NCBI GenBank assembly: GCA_022750435.1
Contig: JAKIVS010000008.1
Coordinates: 1 to 64,000 of the forward strand
Direction: 5' to 3'
DNA length: 64,000 nucleotides
Source of the DNA: Thermoplasmata archaeon
GTDB lineage: Archaea; Thermoplasmatota; Thermoplasmata; Lutacidiplasmatales; UBA184
In this document: piece by piece, positions 16,686-25,553 of the stretch
Layout of the letters: every line of letters begins with the position of its first letter
Numbering within the stretch: position 1 is the first letter of the stretch
Made by a program: the position numbers and the translations under genes
The notes under the pieces: generated by a model
The model's database searches: none
Seen by the model: only the letters and a program-made list of their open reading frames with translations
Told to the model about the DNA's origin: nothing

Positions 16686-18533
16686 ATGACCGCAGGGGCA
16701 CCGAAGCTCAAGCGCGAGATCGGCATGCTCGGACTGACCTCGATCACCGTCGGGGGCATCATCGGTTCCGGGATCTTCGCCCTCGCCGCGACGATGGGGT
16801 CCACTGCCGGTCCTGCGGCGCTCATCGCCCTTCTGTTCCTCGGCGTCATCGTCGTCCTGCTTGCCCTGCCGTACGCGGAGTTGTCGGCGGCCTACCCGAT
16901 CACGGGCGGACCGTACTCCCTCCCGAGGCGCGCCCTCGGGAACTTCGGCGGGTTCCTGATCGGGTGGGGATACTTCCTCTACGCCTTCATCGGCACGGCG
17001 GCGATCATCGACGTCTTCGTCGAGTACCTCGGCACGTACGTCGGCCACTTGACCTCCACCTCGGGGAGTGGAGCGCTCGTCCTCACAGTCTATGGGGTCG
17101 GCGTCGCCCTCGTGTTCCTCGCGGGCTACACCCTCCTCAACATTGCCGGAGCCAAGTGGGGGAGCGCCTTCGCCATCGTGACGACGTTCTCGAAGCTCAT
17201 CCCTCTCGTCTTGTTCGGCCTCATCGGCCTGTTGTTCCTGCGCGTCGGGAACTTCACCGCCTTCGGTCTCACGCCGTTCGGCTGGACCGGTGTCGCCTTC
17301 GCGATGTCGCTCGGATTCTTCGCCTTCACCGGTTTCGAGGCGGCCACGATCCCGGCGGAAGAGGTCCGCAACCCGAAGCGGACCCTGCCCCGCGCGACCA
17401 TCCTGAGCGTCGGGATCGTCACGGCGATCTACGCGCTCGTCGCCGTCGCCTTCCTCGGCGGGATCCGATGGATCTCGCTCGGGATCGCGCCGGGCGACTG
17501 GGGCTCGACCGGTTCGCTCCTGCTGAACAACGTCGCCGGGGCCTGGGGACTCCCCCTCCTGGGCACGATCGTGGTCGCGGGGGCGATCCTCTCGACCCTC
17601 GGCGCCGGAGGGGACTGGGTGCTCTTGCAGGGCCGGATGCCGTACGCGATGGCGCGCGACAACCTGTTCTTCCGGTCGATGGCCCGGATCCACCCCCGAT
17701 TTGGAACCCCCGTCGTGGCGCTGACGTTCGCGAGCGTCCTGACCGGGATCGTCCTCATCGCCCTCCCGAGCTTCCCGGAGGTCGCGCTCGTCGCGTCGAT
17801 CACCACTTTGCTCCCCTACGGGGCCGCCGCACTCGCCCTCCTCGTCCTTCGGCGCACGGACCCCACCACCGAGCGACCGTACCGCCTGCCGTACGCCACG
17901 ATCCTCACTCCGCTCGCCTTCGTGTTCGCGACGGTGCTGATCTACTGGGCCTCCTGGCCGTGGACGCTGGTCGGCGTCCTCCTGATGCTCGTCGGGGTGC
18001 CGCTGTACTTCCTGTTCACCCTCCCCGAGTTCCGGGGATGGGCCAAGGTGGTCGAGCTCGTCGGTGCCGCGGGTGGCCTCGCCGTCGTGGGGCTCGCCCT
18101 CGTGTTCCTCGCCCCGGCCGGAGGAACCCTCCTCGGGGTGGCCGCCGCGCCCTTGCTCGGGTCGCTGCTTCTGTTCGTCGGCATTCCGGCGTACTTCGTG
18201 ACCTTGCTCCTTCGCCGGACGACCTACCAAGAGTCGAAGGGGATCCTCTGGATCGTCACCTACCTTGCCGGCCTCGGCGTGATCTCGTACATCGGCGACC
18301 AGTTCTTCATCTTCGACAATTTCCTCCAGCCCCCGAGCTACCCGATCACGCTCCAGCCGATGGGGCTCCTGACCACCCCGTACGACTTGGTCGTCCTGGT
18401 CGTCTTCGGACTGGGGATGTTCGCCTGGGGATACTTCTCCGCCCTGCCGCGTACGACGCCCCACCCGGCCGATGGCACGATGCCGCGCGGCGCCACCTTG
18501 CCGGAGGCGGCTCCGTCGACCGGACGGAGCTGA
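16686..18533 (+). CDS. APC-superfamily amino-acid permease
   Basis: A 615-residue transporter with the family's unwound first helix ITVGGIIGSGIFALA and the PYAELSAAYPITGGPYSLPR and FFAFTGFEAATIPAEEVRNP loops. It has the usual 12 membrane helices plus about two more near the C-terminus, making it longer than the typical 450-500 residues. Arginine deiminase starts 16 bases after its stop, so arginine uptake or arginine/ornithine exchange is the most likely role. That assignment rests on context, not on the sequence. A TATA-like TACATAT and a palindromic site precede it. Confidence 0.85.
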   Translation: MTAGAPKLKREIGMLGLTSITVGGIIGSGIFALAATMGSTAGPAALIALLFLGVIVVLLALPYAELSAAYPITGGPYSLPRRALGNFGGFLIGWGYFLYAFIGTAAIIDVFVEYLGTYVGHLTSTSGSGALVLTVYGVGVALVFLAGYTLLNIAGAKWGSAFAIVTTFSKLIPLVLFGLIGLLFLRVGNFTAFGLTPFGWTGVAFAMSLGFFAFTGFEAATIPAEEVRNPKRTLPRATILSVGIVTAIYALVAVAFLGGIRWISLGIAPGDWGSTGSLLLNNVAGAWGLPLLGTIVVAGAILSTLGAGGDWVLLQGRMPYAMARDNLFFRSMARIHPRFGTPVVALTFASVLTGIVLIALPSFPEVALVASITTLLPYGAAALALLVLRRTDPTTERPYRLPYATILTPLAFVFATVLIYWASWPWTLVGVLLMLVGVPLYFLFTLPEFRGWAKVVELVGAAGGLAVVGLALVFLAPAGGTLLGVAAAPLLGSLLLFVGIPAYFVTLLLRRTTYQESKGILWIVTYLAGLGVISYIGDQFFIFDNFLQPPSYPITLQPMGLLTTPYDLVVLVVFGLGMFAWGYFSALPRTTPHPADGTMPRGATLPEAAPSTGRS

Positions 18534-18549
18534 GGGAGGCCGGGGGTCC

Positions 18550-19854
18550 ATGACGAACACCGCACGCGCCGAGTGGCAGCGCCTCCGCGAGGTGCTGGTC
18601 CATCGGCCGGGGATCGAGATGTTCTTCGGCCTGATGGAGCCGTATTCGTTCCTCTACGAGCGCGCCTTCAGCGTCACCGGAGCGATCTACGAGCACGCCG
18701 CGCTCGAGCACGCCCTGACGGATGCGGGCGTCGCGGTCCACCGGTTCAAGCGATTCGCCGTCGAGGTCGGGTCCACCCGCCCCGAGTTCGTCGAGCAGGT
18801 GCGCGAGTACGCCGAGCGGCTGGTCCAGTACACCGGCCCGAAGGAGATGGTCGCCCTCTCCCGTCAGGCCCTGCGCCGCAACCTCCCGTCGTTCGATGCG
18901 GAGACGCTGTTCAACATCCTCCTGCTGCGCCCGTCCGTCCACCTGCAACGCCACGCCGGCACCCGCGTGATCCTGCCGAAGGTGACGCTGGACGGTCCGC
19001 TGGCGAATCTGTACTTCCTGCGCGACCAGCAAGCCCTGACGGCGGGCGGGTTCGTTCTCGGACGGATGGCGAAGCCCCAGCGGCGGAACGAACCGTTGCT
19101 GACGGGGACCCTCCTCCGAACCTCCGGCGCCACGATCGCCGGCGCCGTCCAGCCCCCCGGGACGTTCGAGGGGGGGGATTTCCTGCCCCTCGGGTCGTTC
19201 GCCCTCCTGGGAACGGGGGACCGGACCAACGCGAGCGGTGTCCGACAGGTCCTCGGCATGCCGATCGGCTTCGACGAGGTCGGTGTGGTCCACCAGCCGG
19301 CGCATCCGGCGGTCCCGGGCCGCTCGCCCGACCCGATGATCGATATGCACCTCGACACCTACTGCAACATTCCCGGCGAGGGGATCGCGGTCGGGTGCGA
19401 GGTGCTCCTGAAGGCCGCCCGGGTCGAGGTGTACCGGCGGCGGGCGCGCGGGGCGATGGTGCGGGACCCGAAGACCCGCTCGTTGAGCGACTTCCTGGTC
19501 GAGAAGGGGTTCGAGATCGTTCCGCTCTCTACCCTCGAGCAGATGAGCTACGCCTCGAACTTCCTCTGCCTCTCCGACCGGAAGATCCTCGCTGTGGAGG
19601 TCGAGCAGGAGCTCGACGGGGTCGTGGCCGGACTGGCGGCCGCGGCGCATCGCGACCGCGCCCGATACGGCGCCCTGTTGGCTCTGGTCCGACGCGAACG
19701 GGGGGAGCTGCGCGACGGGAGAGGGTTTTTCCCGCACATTGCGGCCCTCCGGGACCGGGGGGTCACGGTCGTCCCCCTGAGCCTCCAGGAGATCACCGGC
19801 GGCTACGGCGGTGCCCACTGCATGACGTGCGTGATGAATCGCTCCTCGACCTGA
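18550..19854 (+). CDS. arginine deiminase family protein
   Basis: A 434-residue guanidino-modifying enzyme resembling arginine deiminase, which converts L-arginine to citrulline and ammonia. Visible motifs in family order are LANLYFLRDQQALTAGGFV, the FEGGDFLPLG loop (acidic ligand of the guanidino group), MIDMHLDTYCNI with the catalytic histidine, and near the end GGAHCMTCVMNR with the nucleophilic cysteine. The ATG at 18550 is 16 bases after the permease stop, so they are one operon. The classical partners ornithine carbamoyltransferase and carbamate kinase are not in the window. Citrulline may be exported or used elsewhere. Confidence 0.85.
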   Translation: MTNTARAEWQRLREVLVHRPGIEMFFGLMEPYSFLYERAFSVTGAIYEHAALEHALTDAGVAVHRFKRFAVEVGSTRPEFVEQVREYAERLVQYTGPKEMVALSRQALRRNLPSFDAETLFNILLLRPSVHLQRHAGTRVILPKVTLDGPLANLYFLRDQQALTAGGFVLGRMAKPQRRNEPLLTGTLLRTSGATIAGAVQPPGTFEGGDFLPLGSFALLGTGDRTNASGVRQVLGMPIGFDEVGVVHQPAHPAVPGRSPDPMIDMHLDTYCNIPGEGIAVGCEVLLKAARVEVYRRRARGAMVRDPKTRSLSDFLVEKGFEIVPLSTLEQMSYASNFLCLSDRKILAVEVEQELDGVVAGLAAAAHRDRARYGALLALVRRERGELRDGRGFFPHIAALRDRGVTVVPLSLQEITGGYGGAHCMTCVMNRSST

Positions 19855-20062
19855 CGCCTCCGGGAAGGAGAGGGGGGAGGAGCCGCGTGGGCGACGACCC
19901 GGCCCTGGCCGCGGAGGTCGATATGCCGCCCACCGAGGGCGCGCGACCCCCCGAGGGCGGCCAACCCCCGGAGGGAGTTCCCGGGGACCGGGGCCGCCCG
20001 GAAGACTCGGGGGGCCGGCGCACCCCCCACTCTCCGTGGGACGACGCAGGAGGGGTCGGAGG

Positions 20063-20070
20063 AATTAAGC
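20063..20070 (+). promoter_or_regulatory. TATA-like box of the DUF373 gene
   Basis: AATTAAGC lies about 27-30 bases before the ATG at 20097 in otherwise GC-rich DNA. It argues against the longer open frame that reaches back across the 240-base gap after arginine deiminase. That upstream stretch is Pro/Gly-rich and I see no gene in it. Confidence 0.5.
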
Positions 20071-20096
20071 GACCACGAAACCTTGTACTCAGCCCC

Positions 20097-21242
20097 ATGC
20101 GGCTTGTGGTCTGCGTCGACCGGGACGACGACCTCGGCCGGAAGGCCGGAGTCGTAGGGCCCGTCGTCGGGCGGGCGAGCGTCCTCGACGCCGCCATGAA
20201 GCTCGGCACGGCCGACCCCGAGGACGCGGACACGAACGCGATGTTCGCGGCGCTCCACCTGCTCGACCAGCTCCGCGAGGCGGGGGAGGAGGCGGAGGTC
20301 GTGATCCTCACGGGCTCCCCGAAGGTCGGCGTCCTCTCCGACCGGAAGGTCGCGGACCAGTTCGACCGGGTTCTCCGGGAGCATCCCGCCTCCTCCGCGC
20401 ATCTCGTCTCGGACGGCGCGGAGGACGAGTACCTGTTCCCGATCCTCGCCTCGCGGATCCGGATCGACGGCGTCCGGCGGGTGTTCATCCGGCAGAGCGC
20501 GAGTCTCGAATCGACGTACTACACCGTGGTGCGGGCCCTCAAGGACCCCAAGCTCCGCGCGAAGACGGTCCTCCCGTTCGCCATCGTCCTCCTGATCCTC
20601 GGGATCGCCGCGGCGAGCGGCGTGATCTGGTGGGGGGTCATCGGCCTCTCGATCCTGCTCGGGATCTACCTGATCTTCTGGACGTTCGACATCGACGAGG
20701 CGGTCATCGAATCGATCCGCGCGGCGTCCACGGACATCCGCCAGGGAGCGGTCGCGATCGGGTTCGGCCTCGTGTCGATCGCCCTCGTCGGCGTCGGGTT
20801 CCTGACCGGCTACAACCTCTACGTGGGCCACCCGTCGGACACCCCGCTCGACCGGGTGCTCCTGTTCGCGGCGACCGGGCTCATCTGGTGGCTGTTCGGC
20901 GCGGAGGCGTGGGAGAGTGGACGCGCCATCCGGCAGTACCTGATGCGCGGCCGGCTGCCCCGCTCCTACCCGGTCGCGACGATCTCGATCATCGGCATCG
21001 GGTTCGTCAGCTTCGGGATCGTCGAGTCGATCGCCTATCTGGAGGGCCTCGTCCTCCGGGGGTACCTCGGGACGGCCACGCTCCCGCTCATCGTCACTCT
21101 CATCGTCGTCGGTCTCGCCCTCGTCATCGGGGCCGGGGCGTTCTACCAGTACCGCAAGGTGCGGGTCGCGGGCCCGACCTCGGGCGAGTCCCCCGACGGA
21201 GCCGAGGAACTGAGCCCGACCGGCGACCACGGCGCTCTGTAG
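20097..21242 (+). CDS. DUF373 membrane protein
   Basis: A 381-residue archaeal DUF373 protein. The N-terminal soluble domain (about 1-150) opens with MRLVVCVDRDDDLGRKAG and contains DTNAMFAALHLLDQL and DGAEDEYLFPILASRI, features typical of the family. Six or so membrane helices follow from FAIVLLILGIAAASGVI to the C-terminal VVGLALVIGAGAFYQY, then a short hydrophilic tail. The family is widespread in archaea but has no established function. The acidic CVDRDDD segment may bind a nucleotide or metal, which is inference. Start chosen by the TATA-like box 27 bases upstream. Confidence 0.82.
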   Translation: MRLVVCVDRDDDLGRKAGVVGPVVGRASVLDAAMKLGTADPEDADTNAMFAALHLLDQLREAGEEAEVVILTGSPKVGVLSDRKVADQFDRVLREHPASSAHLVSDGAEDEYLFPILASRIRIDGVRRVFIRQSASLESTYYTVVRALKDPKLRAKTVLPFAIVLLILGIAAASGVIWWGVIGLSILLGIYLIFWTFDIDEAVIESIRAASTDIRQGAVAIGFGLVSIALVGVGFLTGYNLYVGHPSDTPLDRVLLFAATGLIWWLFGAEAWESGRAIRQYLMRGRLPRSYPVATISIIGIGFVSFGIVESIAYLEGLVLRGYLGTATLPLIVTLIVVGLALVIGAGAFYQYRKVRVAGPTSGESPDGAEELSPTGDHGAL

Positions 21243-21269
21243 CCCGGACCCGGGCCGTCGATCCGCACC

Positions 21270-21881
21270 CTACCGGGCCGTTCGCGCGAGCGCGCGCGCG
21301 ACGTCGTCGAGCGAGACATCGAGGCCACACCGAACCCGAAGCAGGCCCTGCACGCCGGCCGCGTCCTGGCCCTCGGGGAGCGCCTGCCGGACGAAGTGGT
21401 CGAGGTCCTCCCAGTAGTTCCACGGGAAGACCACCCACACCCAGGCATCGCGGGGGATCTGCTCGGCGAAAAAGTCGGGGACGAATTTCGAGTGGGCGAT
21501 GTGGAGACAGGCGGCCGACTCCACCCGCGCGGCCCCCGCCTCCCGGACCGCCTTCGTCGCGAGGGCGAGGCTCTCGCCCGTGTCGGTGATGTCGTCGACG
21601 ACGAGGACCGTCTCCCCCTGCACCGGGCCGCTCAGCCCCTCGGTGAGCTCCGCCTTCTGGCTGGGCTGGGCGGTCACGCCCCAGTGCTGAAGCCGAATGG
21701 AGACAAGGCGCTTCACGCCCAGGCGGTCGGCGAGCAACCGGGCCGGAACCCATCCCCCCCGGGTGAGCGCAACGATCGTCTGCGGGACGGAGCCGCGGGC
21801 GCGCACTGCTTCCGCGATCCGGTCGGCCCACGCGTCGGCCTCGGACCAGGTCGTCCGACGGCACTTGGGGAAGTCGGCCAT
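21270..21881 (-). CDS. phosphoribosyltransferase
   Basis: A 203-residue type I phosphoribosyltransferase. The PRPP-binding motif VLVVDDITDTGESL is complete, and the early IVALTRGGWVPARLLADRLG strand-loop is also typical. Hypoxanthine, guanine or xanthine salvage is likely. The pattern resembles archaeal GPT/HPT-like proteins but the base specificity cannot be read from sequence. The C-terminal VVFPWNYWEDL segment lies where such enzymes have their purine-contact loop. It sits between gdhA and the convergent DUF373 gene. Confidence 0.83.
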   Translation of the reverse strand: MADFPKCRRTTWSEADAWADRIAEAVRARGSVPQTIVALTRGGWVPARLLADRLGVKRLVSIRLQHWGVTAQPSQKAELTEGLSGPVQGETVLVVDDITDTGESLALATKAVREAGAARVESAACLHIAHSKFVPDFFAEQIPRDAWVWVVFPWNYWEDLDHFVRQALPEGQDAAGVQGLLRVRCGLDVSLDDVARALARTAR

Positions 21882-21926
21882 CGGGACCGAAGCGTCCGAC
21901 GACGGAAGTGGTTGGCGAACGACGCT

Positions 21927-23189
21927 CTACGGGTAGATGCCGCGGATGTTGATCGCGTCGACGACCCGCTGGATGGCGAGGACGTACGCCGCCGTCCGGT
22001 TGTGGACATGGCGCTCCTCGGCGACCTTGTGGACGTCGGCGTACGAGCGGACCATGACGTTCTCGAGCTTCTGGTTGACCTCGGCGAGCGGCCAGAAGTA
22101 GCCGGAGATGTCCTGCGCCCACTCGAAGTAGCTCACCGTGACACCGCCCGCGTTCGCGAGGATGTCCGGCAGCACCGTCACCTTCCGCTCGTGGAGGATC
22201 GTGTCGGCCTCCGGGAGCGTCGGGCCGTTCGCGGCCTCGGCGACGATCTTCGCCTGGACCTTGTCCGCGTTCTTCTTCGAGATCTGGTTCTCGAGCGCGG
22301 CGGGGATCAGGATGTCGCACTTCGTCTCGAGGATCTCTTCGTTGGTGATCGACTTCGCGCCGGGGAACCCGACGACGGAGCCGGTCTTGTGCTTGTGCTC
22401 CTCGACGGTGTGGGGGTTCAGGCCGCCCGCGTTGTAGATCCCGCCCTTCGAGTCGGAGACGGCGACGATGACCGCGCCCTGCTCATCGTGGAGCAGCTTC
22501 GCAGCGATGGACCCGGCGTTGCCGAATCCCTGGACCGCGACCGTCCCGCCCTTGACGCGGATCCCGGCGTGGGGAGCCGCCTCGCGGATGACGTAGGAGC
22601 AGCCGCGCCCGGTCGCTTCCCCGCGGCCCTCCGAGCCGCCGAGGCTGATCGGCTTTCCCGTGACGACGCCCGGCACGGAGTAGCCCTTCTGCATCGAGTA
22701 GGTGTCCATGATCCACGCCATCGTCTGGCTGTCGGTGTAGACGTCGGGCGCGGGGATGTCCATCTCCGGGCCGATGATCGGGGCGATCTCGCTCGCGTAG
22801 CGGCGGGTGAGCCGCTGGAGCTCGTCCTGGCTCATGTGCTTCGGGTCGCAGATGACGCCGCCCTTCCCCCCGCCGTACGGGAGGTTGACGACGGCGCACT
22901 TCCAGGTCATCCAGGCCGCGAGCGCGCGGACCTCGTCGAGCGTGACCTGCGGGTGGTAGCGGATGCCCCCCTTCGTGGGGCCCCGGGCCATGTTGTACTG
23001 GACGCGGTAGCCGGTGAAGACCTTGTACCCGCCCTTGTCCATCCGGACGGGGAAGTTGACGGTCAGCTCCCGCTTCGGATGCTTCAGAATCTCGCGGACG
23101 CCGGAGTCGAGGCCGAGCAGGTCGGCCACGATGTCGACTTGGCGCTTGGCGGTCTCGAACGGATTGATCGTGGATGCCTCGGTTGCCAT
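21927..23189 (-). CDS. gdhA: glutamate dehydrogenase
   Basis: A 420-residue hexameric-type Glu/Leu/Phe/Val dehydrogenase. The catalytic-lysine motif is NLPYGGGKGGVICDP, preceded by ARGPTKGGIRYHP. The nucleotide-binding fold has GGTVAVQGFGNAGSIAAKLL, and NAGGVTVSYFEWAQD follows late in the chain. It interconverts glutamate and 2-oxoglutarate with NAD(P)H. The length matches archaeal homologues. An AT-rich GGTTAGG element about 47 bases before the ATG (near 23232-23240) may be its TATA box, which would give a leader of about 20 bases. Confidence 0.93.
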   Translation of the reverse strand: MATEASTINPFETAKRQVDIVADLLGLDSGVREILKHPKRELTVNFPVRMDKGGYKVFTGYRVQYNMARGPTKGGIRYHPQVTLDEVRALAAWMTWKCAVVNLPYGGGKGGVICDPKHMSQDELQRLTRRYASEIAPIIGPEMDIPAPDVYTDSQTMAWIMDTYSMQKGYSVPGVVTGKPISLGGSEGRGEATGRGCSYVIREAAPHAGIRVKGGTVAVQGFGNAGSIAAKLLHDEQGAVIVAVSDSKGGIYNAGGLNPHTVEEHKHKTGSVVGFPGAKSITNEEILETKCDILIPAALENQISKKNADKVQAKIVAEAANGPTLPEADTILHERKVTVLPDILANAGGVTVSYFEWAQDISGYFWPLAEVNQKLENVMVRSYADVHKVAEERHVHNRTAAYVLAIQRVVDAINIRGIYP

Positions 23190-23238
23190 GTGTAAATCCC
23201 CCCGGGTGGCGCGGCCACGCAGGGTGGCCTACTTGAGC

Positions 23239-24249
23239 CTAACCGGGCGATTGCGACGGTTCGACATGGGTGAGAGCCCAGCCGAACGGGTCCCACCCAC
23301 CCGTGGGAAGCGGGGTGGGGATTCCTCGTCGGCGGAGCCACGCTCCGGACCCCCTTCGGAGCCCCCCGATTTCCTGGGCCCGGCCGCCTACGGCCGTCAC
23401 CGCGGCGAGAGCCGGCCCGACCCGTCCCGGAGGCACGGCGGCCAGGAGCTCATAATCTCCGCCAAAGAATAGCGCCCTCTCCCGCTCCGGTCCCGCGGGA
23501 ACCGCTCGCAGGGACGGGTGGCCCGGGACCTTCTCGAGGTCGAGCTCCGCCCGCACTCCGCTCGCCTGGGCGAGCAGCCGCGCGGCCTCCCCGAGGCCGT
23601 CGGACGTGTCGAGCATCGCGTGGGCGTACCGGACGAGCGTGGCCCCCTCGAAGAGCCGTGGCTCCACGTGAAGGAGCCCCCGCAGAACGGCGGGGGTGGG
23701 GCCGTCCTGCTCGAGGGCTCTCGCCGCGGCTCCTCCGCGCCCGGCGGACCCCGTCAGGATGAGTCGGTCCCCCGGGCGTCCGGCCCCGCGCGGAGCCAGC
23801 CGGCCGGGGTCTGCTTCCGCGAGGATCGTCCCGACGACCGCGCGGGTCCCGGACGGCTTCGTGTCCCCGCCGACCAGCTCGCCCCCCCATCGGCGGACCT
23901 CCGCGCGGGCTCCGGCCGTGACCGATCGAGCCCAGCCGACCGGCGTTCGTGGGGGGAGGAGGAGGTCGAGGAGGAGCGCGACCGGTCGACCGCCCTTGGC
24001 CGCGATGTCGCTGAGGCTGACCGCCGCCGCGGCCCGGCCGACGGCCGCCGGGGGTGAGGCGGCGAGGAAGTGGGTCCCTTCGACGAGGGCATCGGTCGTC
24101 AGGAGGCCGAGCCGTCCGGACCGAAGCCGGACGGCCGCCGCGTCGTCCCCGAGGGGCAGAGGGATCTGGGAGGACCGACGGGCGTCCCGCGACAACCAGG
24201 CGTGGAAGCGACGCTCGGAGAACGCCGACGGCCCCGCCTTCCGCGTCAC
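23239..24249 (-). CDS. thiL: thiamine-monophosphate kinase
   Basis: A 336-residue ThiL, which phosphorylates thiamine monophosphate to the diphosphate. It has the family's metal-binding PLGDDAAAVRL, TDALVEGTHFL, LSDIAAKGGRPVALL, GGDTKPSGTRAVVGTIL, MLDTSDGLGEAARLL and FFGGDYELL motifs. The GTG start at 24249 shares its G with the TAG stop of the acyl-CoA dehydrogenase, so the pair is translationally coupled. The longer open frame upstream is only the opposite-phase shadow of that neighbour. The two coupled genes have no obvious metabolic link. Confidence 0.88.
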   Translation of the reverse strand: MTRKAGPSAFSERRFHAWLSRDARRSSQIPLPLGDDAAAVRLRSGRLGLLTTDALVEGTHFLAASPPAAVGRAAAAVSLSDIAAKGGRPVALLLDLLLPPRTPVGWARSVTAGARAEVRRWGGELVGGDTKPSGTRAVVGTILAEADPGRLAPRGAGRPGDRLILTGSAGRGGAAARALEQDGPTPAVLRGLLHVEPRLFEGATLVRYAHAMLDTSDGLGEAARLLAQASGVRAELDLEKVPGHPSLRAVPAGPERERALFFGGDYELLAAVPPGRVGPALAAVTAVGGRAQEIGGLRRGSGAWLRRRGIPTPLPTGGWDPFGWALTHVEPSQSPG

Positions 24250-25439
24250 TAGTACGGGGCGAACTCTTTGCCGAGCAGCTCGCGGCCGATGATGATCCGC
24301 ATGATGTTGAGACCGCCCTCGGCCCCGACCAGGTAAGACATGACGCCCCGAAGGCCGAGCTCGAGCCCGACGTCCTTGGTGTACCCGGCGGCGCCGAACC
24401 ACATCATCACGCGCTTCACCGTCTCGAAGGCGATGGGGGGCGCGGTGAGCTTCACGGAGGCGACCGCCTTGATGACCTCCGAGCGGTGGGAGTCGTCCCC
24501 GCGCAGGGTGTACCGGTCCAGCAGCCAGGCGGCGCGCCGGCACTGCCACTTGACGGCCTCGATCTGGGCGTACAGGTCGACCGCCTCGAACTGGATCCCC
24601 TCGAACTTCGCGAGCGGCTGCCCGAATGCCGGCCGCTCCTTGATGTAGGCGAGGCCGACCTCGAGCGCCCGCTCGGCCGCCCCGACGCACGCCGCACTGA
24701 CGAACGTGCGCGCGACCGTGAACCCCTCGAGGGCGTACTCGAATCCATGGCCCTCCTCCCCGAGAAGGTACTTCCGGTCGACGTGGGTGTCCGCGTAGGT
24801 GATCGCGCCGGTGGAGATCCCCATCCGGCCCATGTTGGTGAACTTCTGCGTCGAGTTCCCGGGCGCCGACGTCGGCACGTAGAGGAAATTGAATCCATCC
24901 GAGTCCGACGACTTGGTGAGGGTCAGGTGGCCGCCGCCCATCGTCCGGGCCTCCTCGACGCCGGAGAGGAACGCCTTCTCCCCGCGCACGGAGAAGCCGG
25001 TCCCGTCGCGCTTCGACTTCGTCCGCATCCGGGCGAGGTCGCTGCCGCCCGTCGGTTCGGTGGTGGCGATGCCGAGGAATGTCTTGCCCTGGCAGACCGG
25101 CGGGAGGATCTCCCGCTTCGCCTCCTCCGTGCCGTGCTTCGCGAGGCTCCAGCCCCAGCCGGCCTCGAGAAGGAAGAAGACCGCCGTCGCCATGGAGAAG
25201 TCGCCGCGGCCGATCTCCTCGGCGGCGAGTTCGGTGAGCACCGCCGAGCCACCCATCCCACCGTACTCCGTGGGCACCGGCATCGCGAGGAGCCCGAGCG
25301 CCGCCATCTCGTCGAGGACTTCGCGGGGGATCCTCCCCTCCGCGTCGATGCGTCGCTCGTTGGCCCGGAGCGTCTTGTCTCCGAACTTCCGGACGGCCTG
25401 CTGGAACGCCCGTTCCTCGTCGGAGAGCTCGAACTCCAT
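24249..25439 (-). CDS. acyl-CoA dehydrogenase
   Basis: A 396-residue FAD-dependent acyl-CoA dehydrogenase. It has the N-terminal LLAMPVPTEYGGMGG helix-loop, the FLGIATTEPTGGSDLARM motif at the flavin/substrate cleft, an ERPAFGQPLAKFEGIQF segment, and a late VGAEGGLNIMRIIIGREL segment with the glutamate that occupies the catalytic-base position in many members. It oxidises an acyl-CoA to the enoyl-CoA, passing electrons to an electron-transfer flavoprotein. No other beta-oxidation genes are in the window. A GTTTAG box about 27 bases before the ATG supports the start. Confidence 0.88.
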   Translation of the reverse strand: MEFELSDEERAFQQAVRKFGDKTLRANERRIDAEGRIPREVLDEMAALGLLAMPVPTEYGGMGGSAVLTELAAEEIGRGDFSMATAVFFLLEAGWGWSLAKHGTEEAKREILPPVCQGKTFLGIATTEPTGGSDLARMRTKSKRDGTGFSVRGEKAFLSGVEEARTMGGGHLTLTKSSDSDGFNFLYVPTSAPGNSTQKFTNMGRMGISTGAITYADTHVDRKYLLGEEGHGFEYALEGFTVARTFVSAACVGAAERALEVGLAYIKERPAFGQPLAKFEGIQFEAVDLYAQIEAVKWQCRRAAWLLDRYTLRGDDSHRSEVIKAVASVKLTAPPIAFETVKRVMMWFGAAGYTKDVGLELGLRGVMSYLVGAEGGLNIMRIIIGRELLGKEFAPY

Positions 25440-25553
25440 CGGTGGTCCGGGACCCTCGCTGGGCTAAACGTTGGTGGGAGTCGCGTCCGGACGGCTGCGA
25501 CGACGACGAAAATCCCTTATGGGGGGGCCGAGTCGCGACCCCCGGTCGGCTCC

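Noticed and set aside
19855-20096. N-terminal extension of the DUF373 protein
   Set aside because: The frame is open but Pro/Gly-rich, and a TATA-like box lies 27 bases before the family-consistent ATG.
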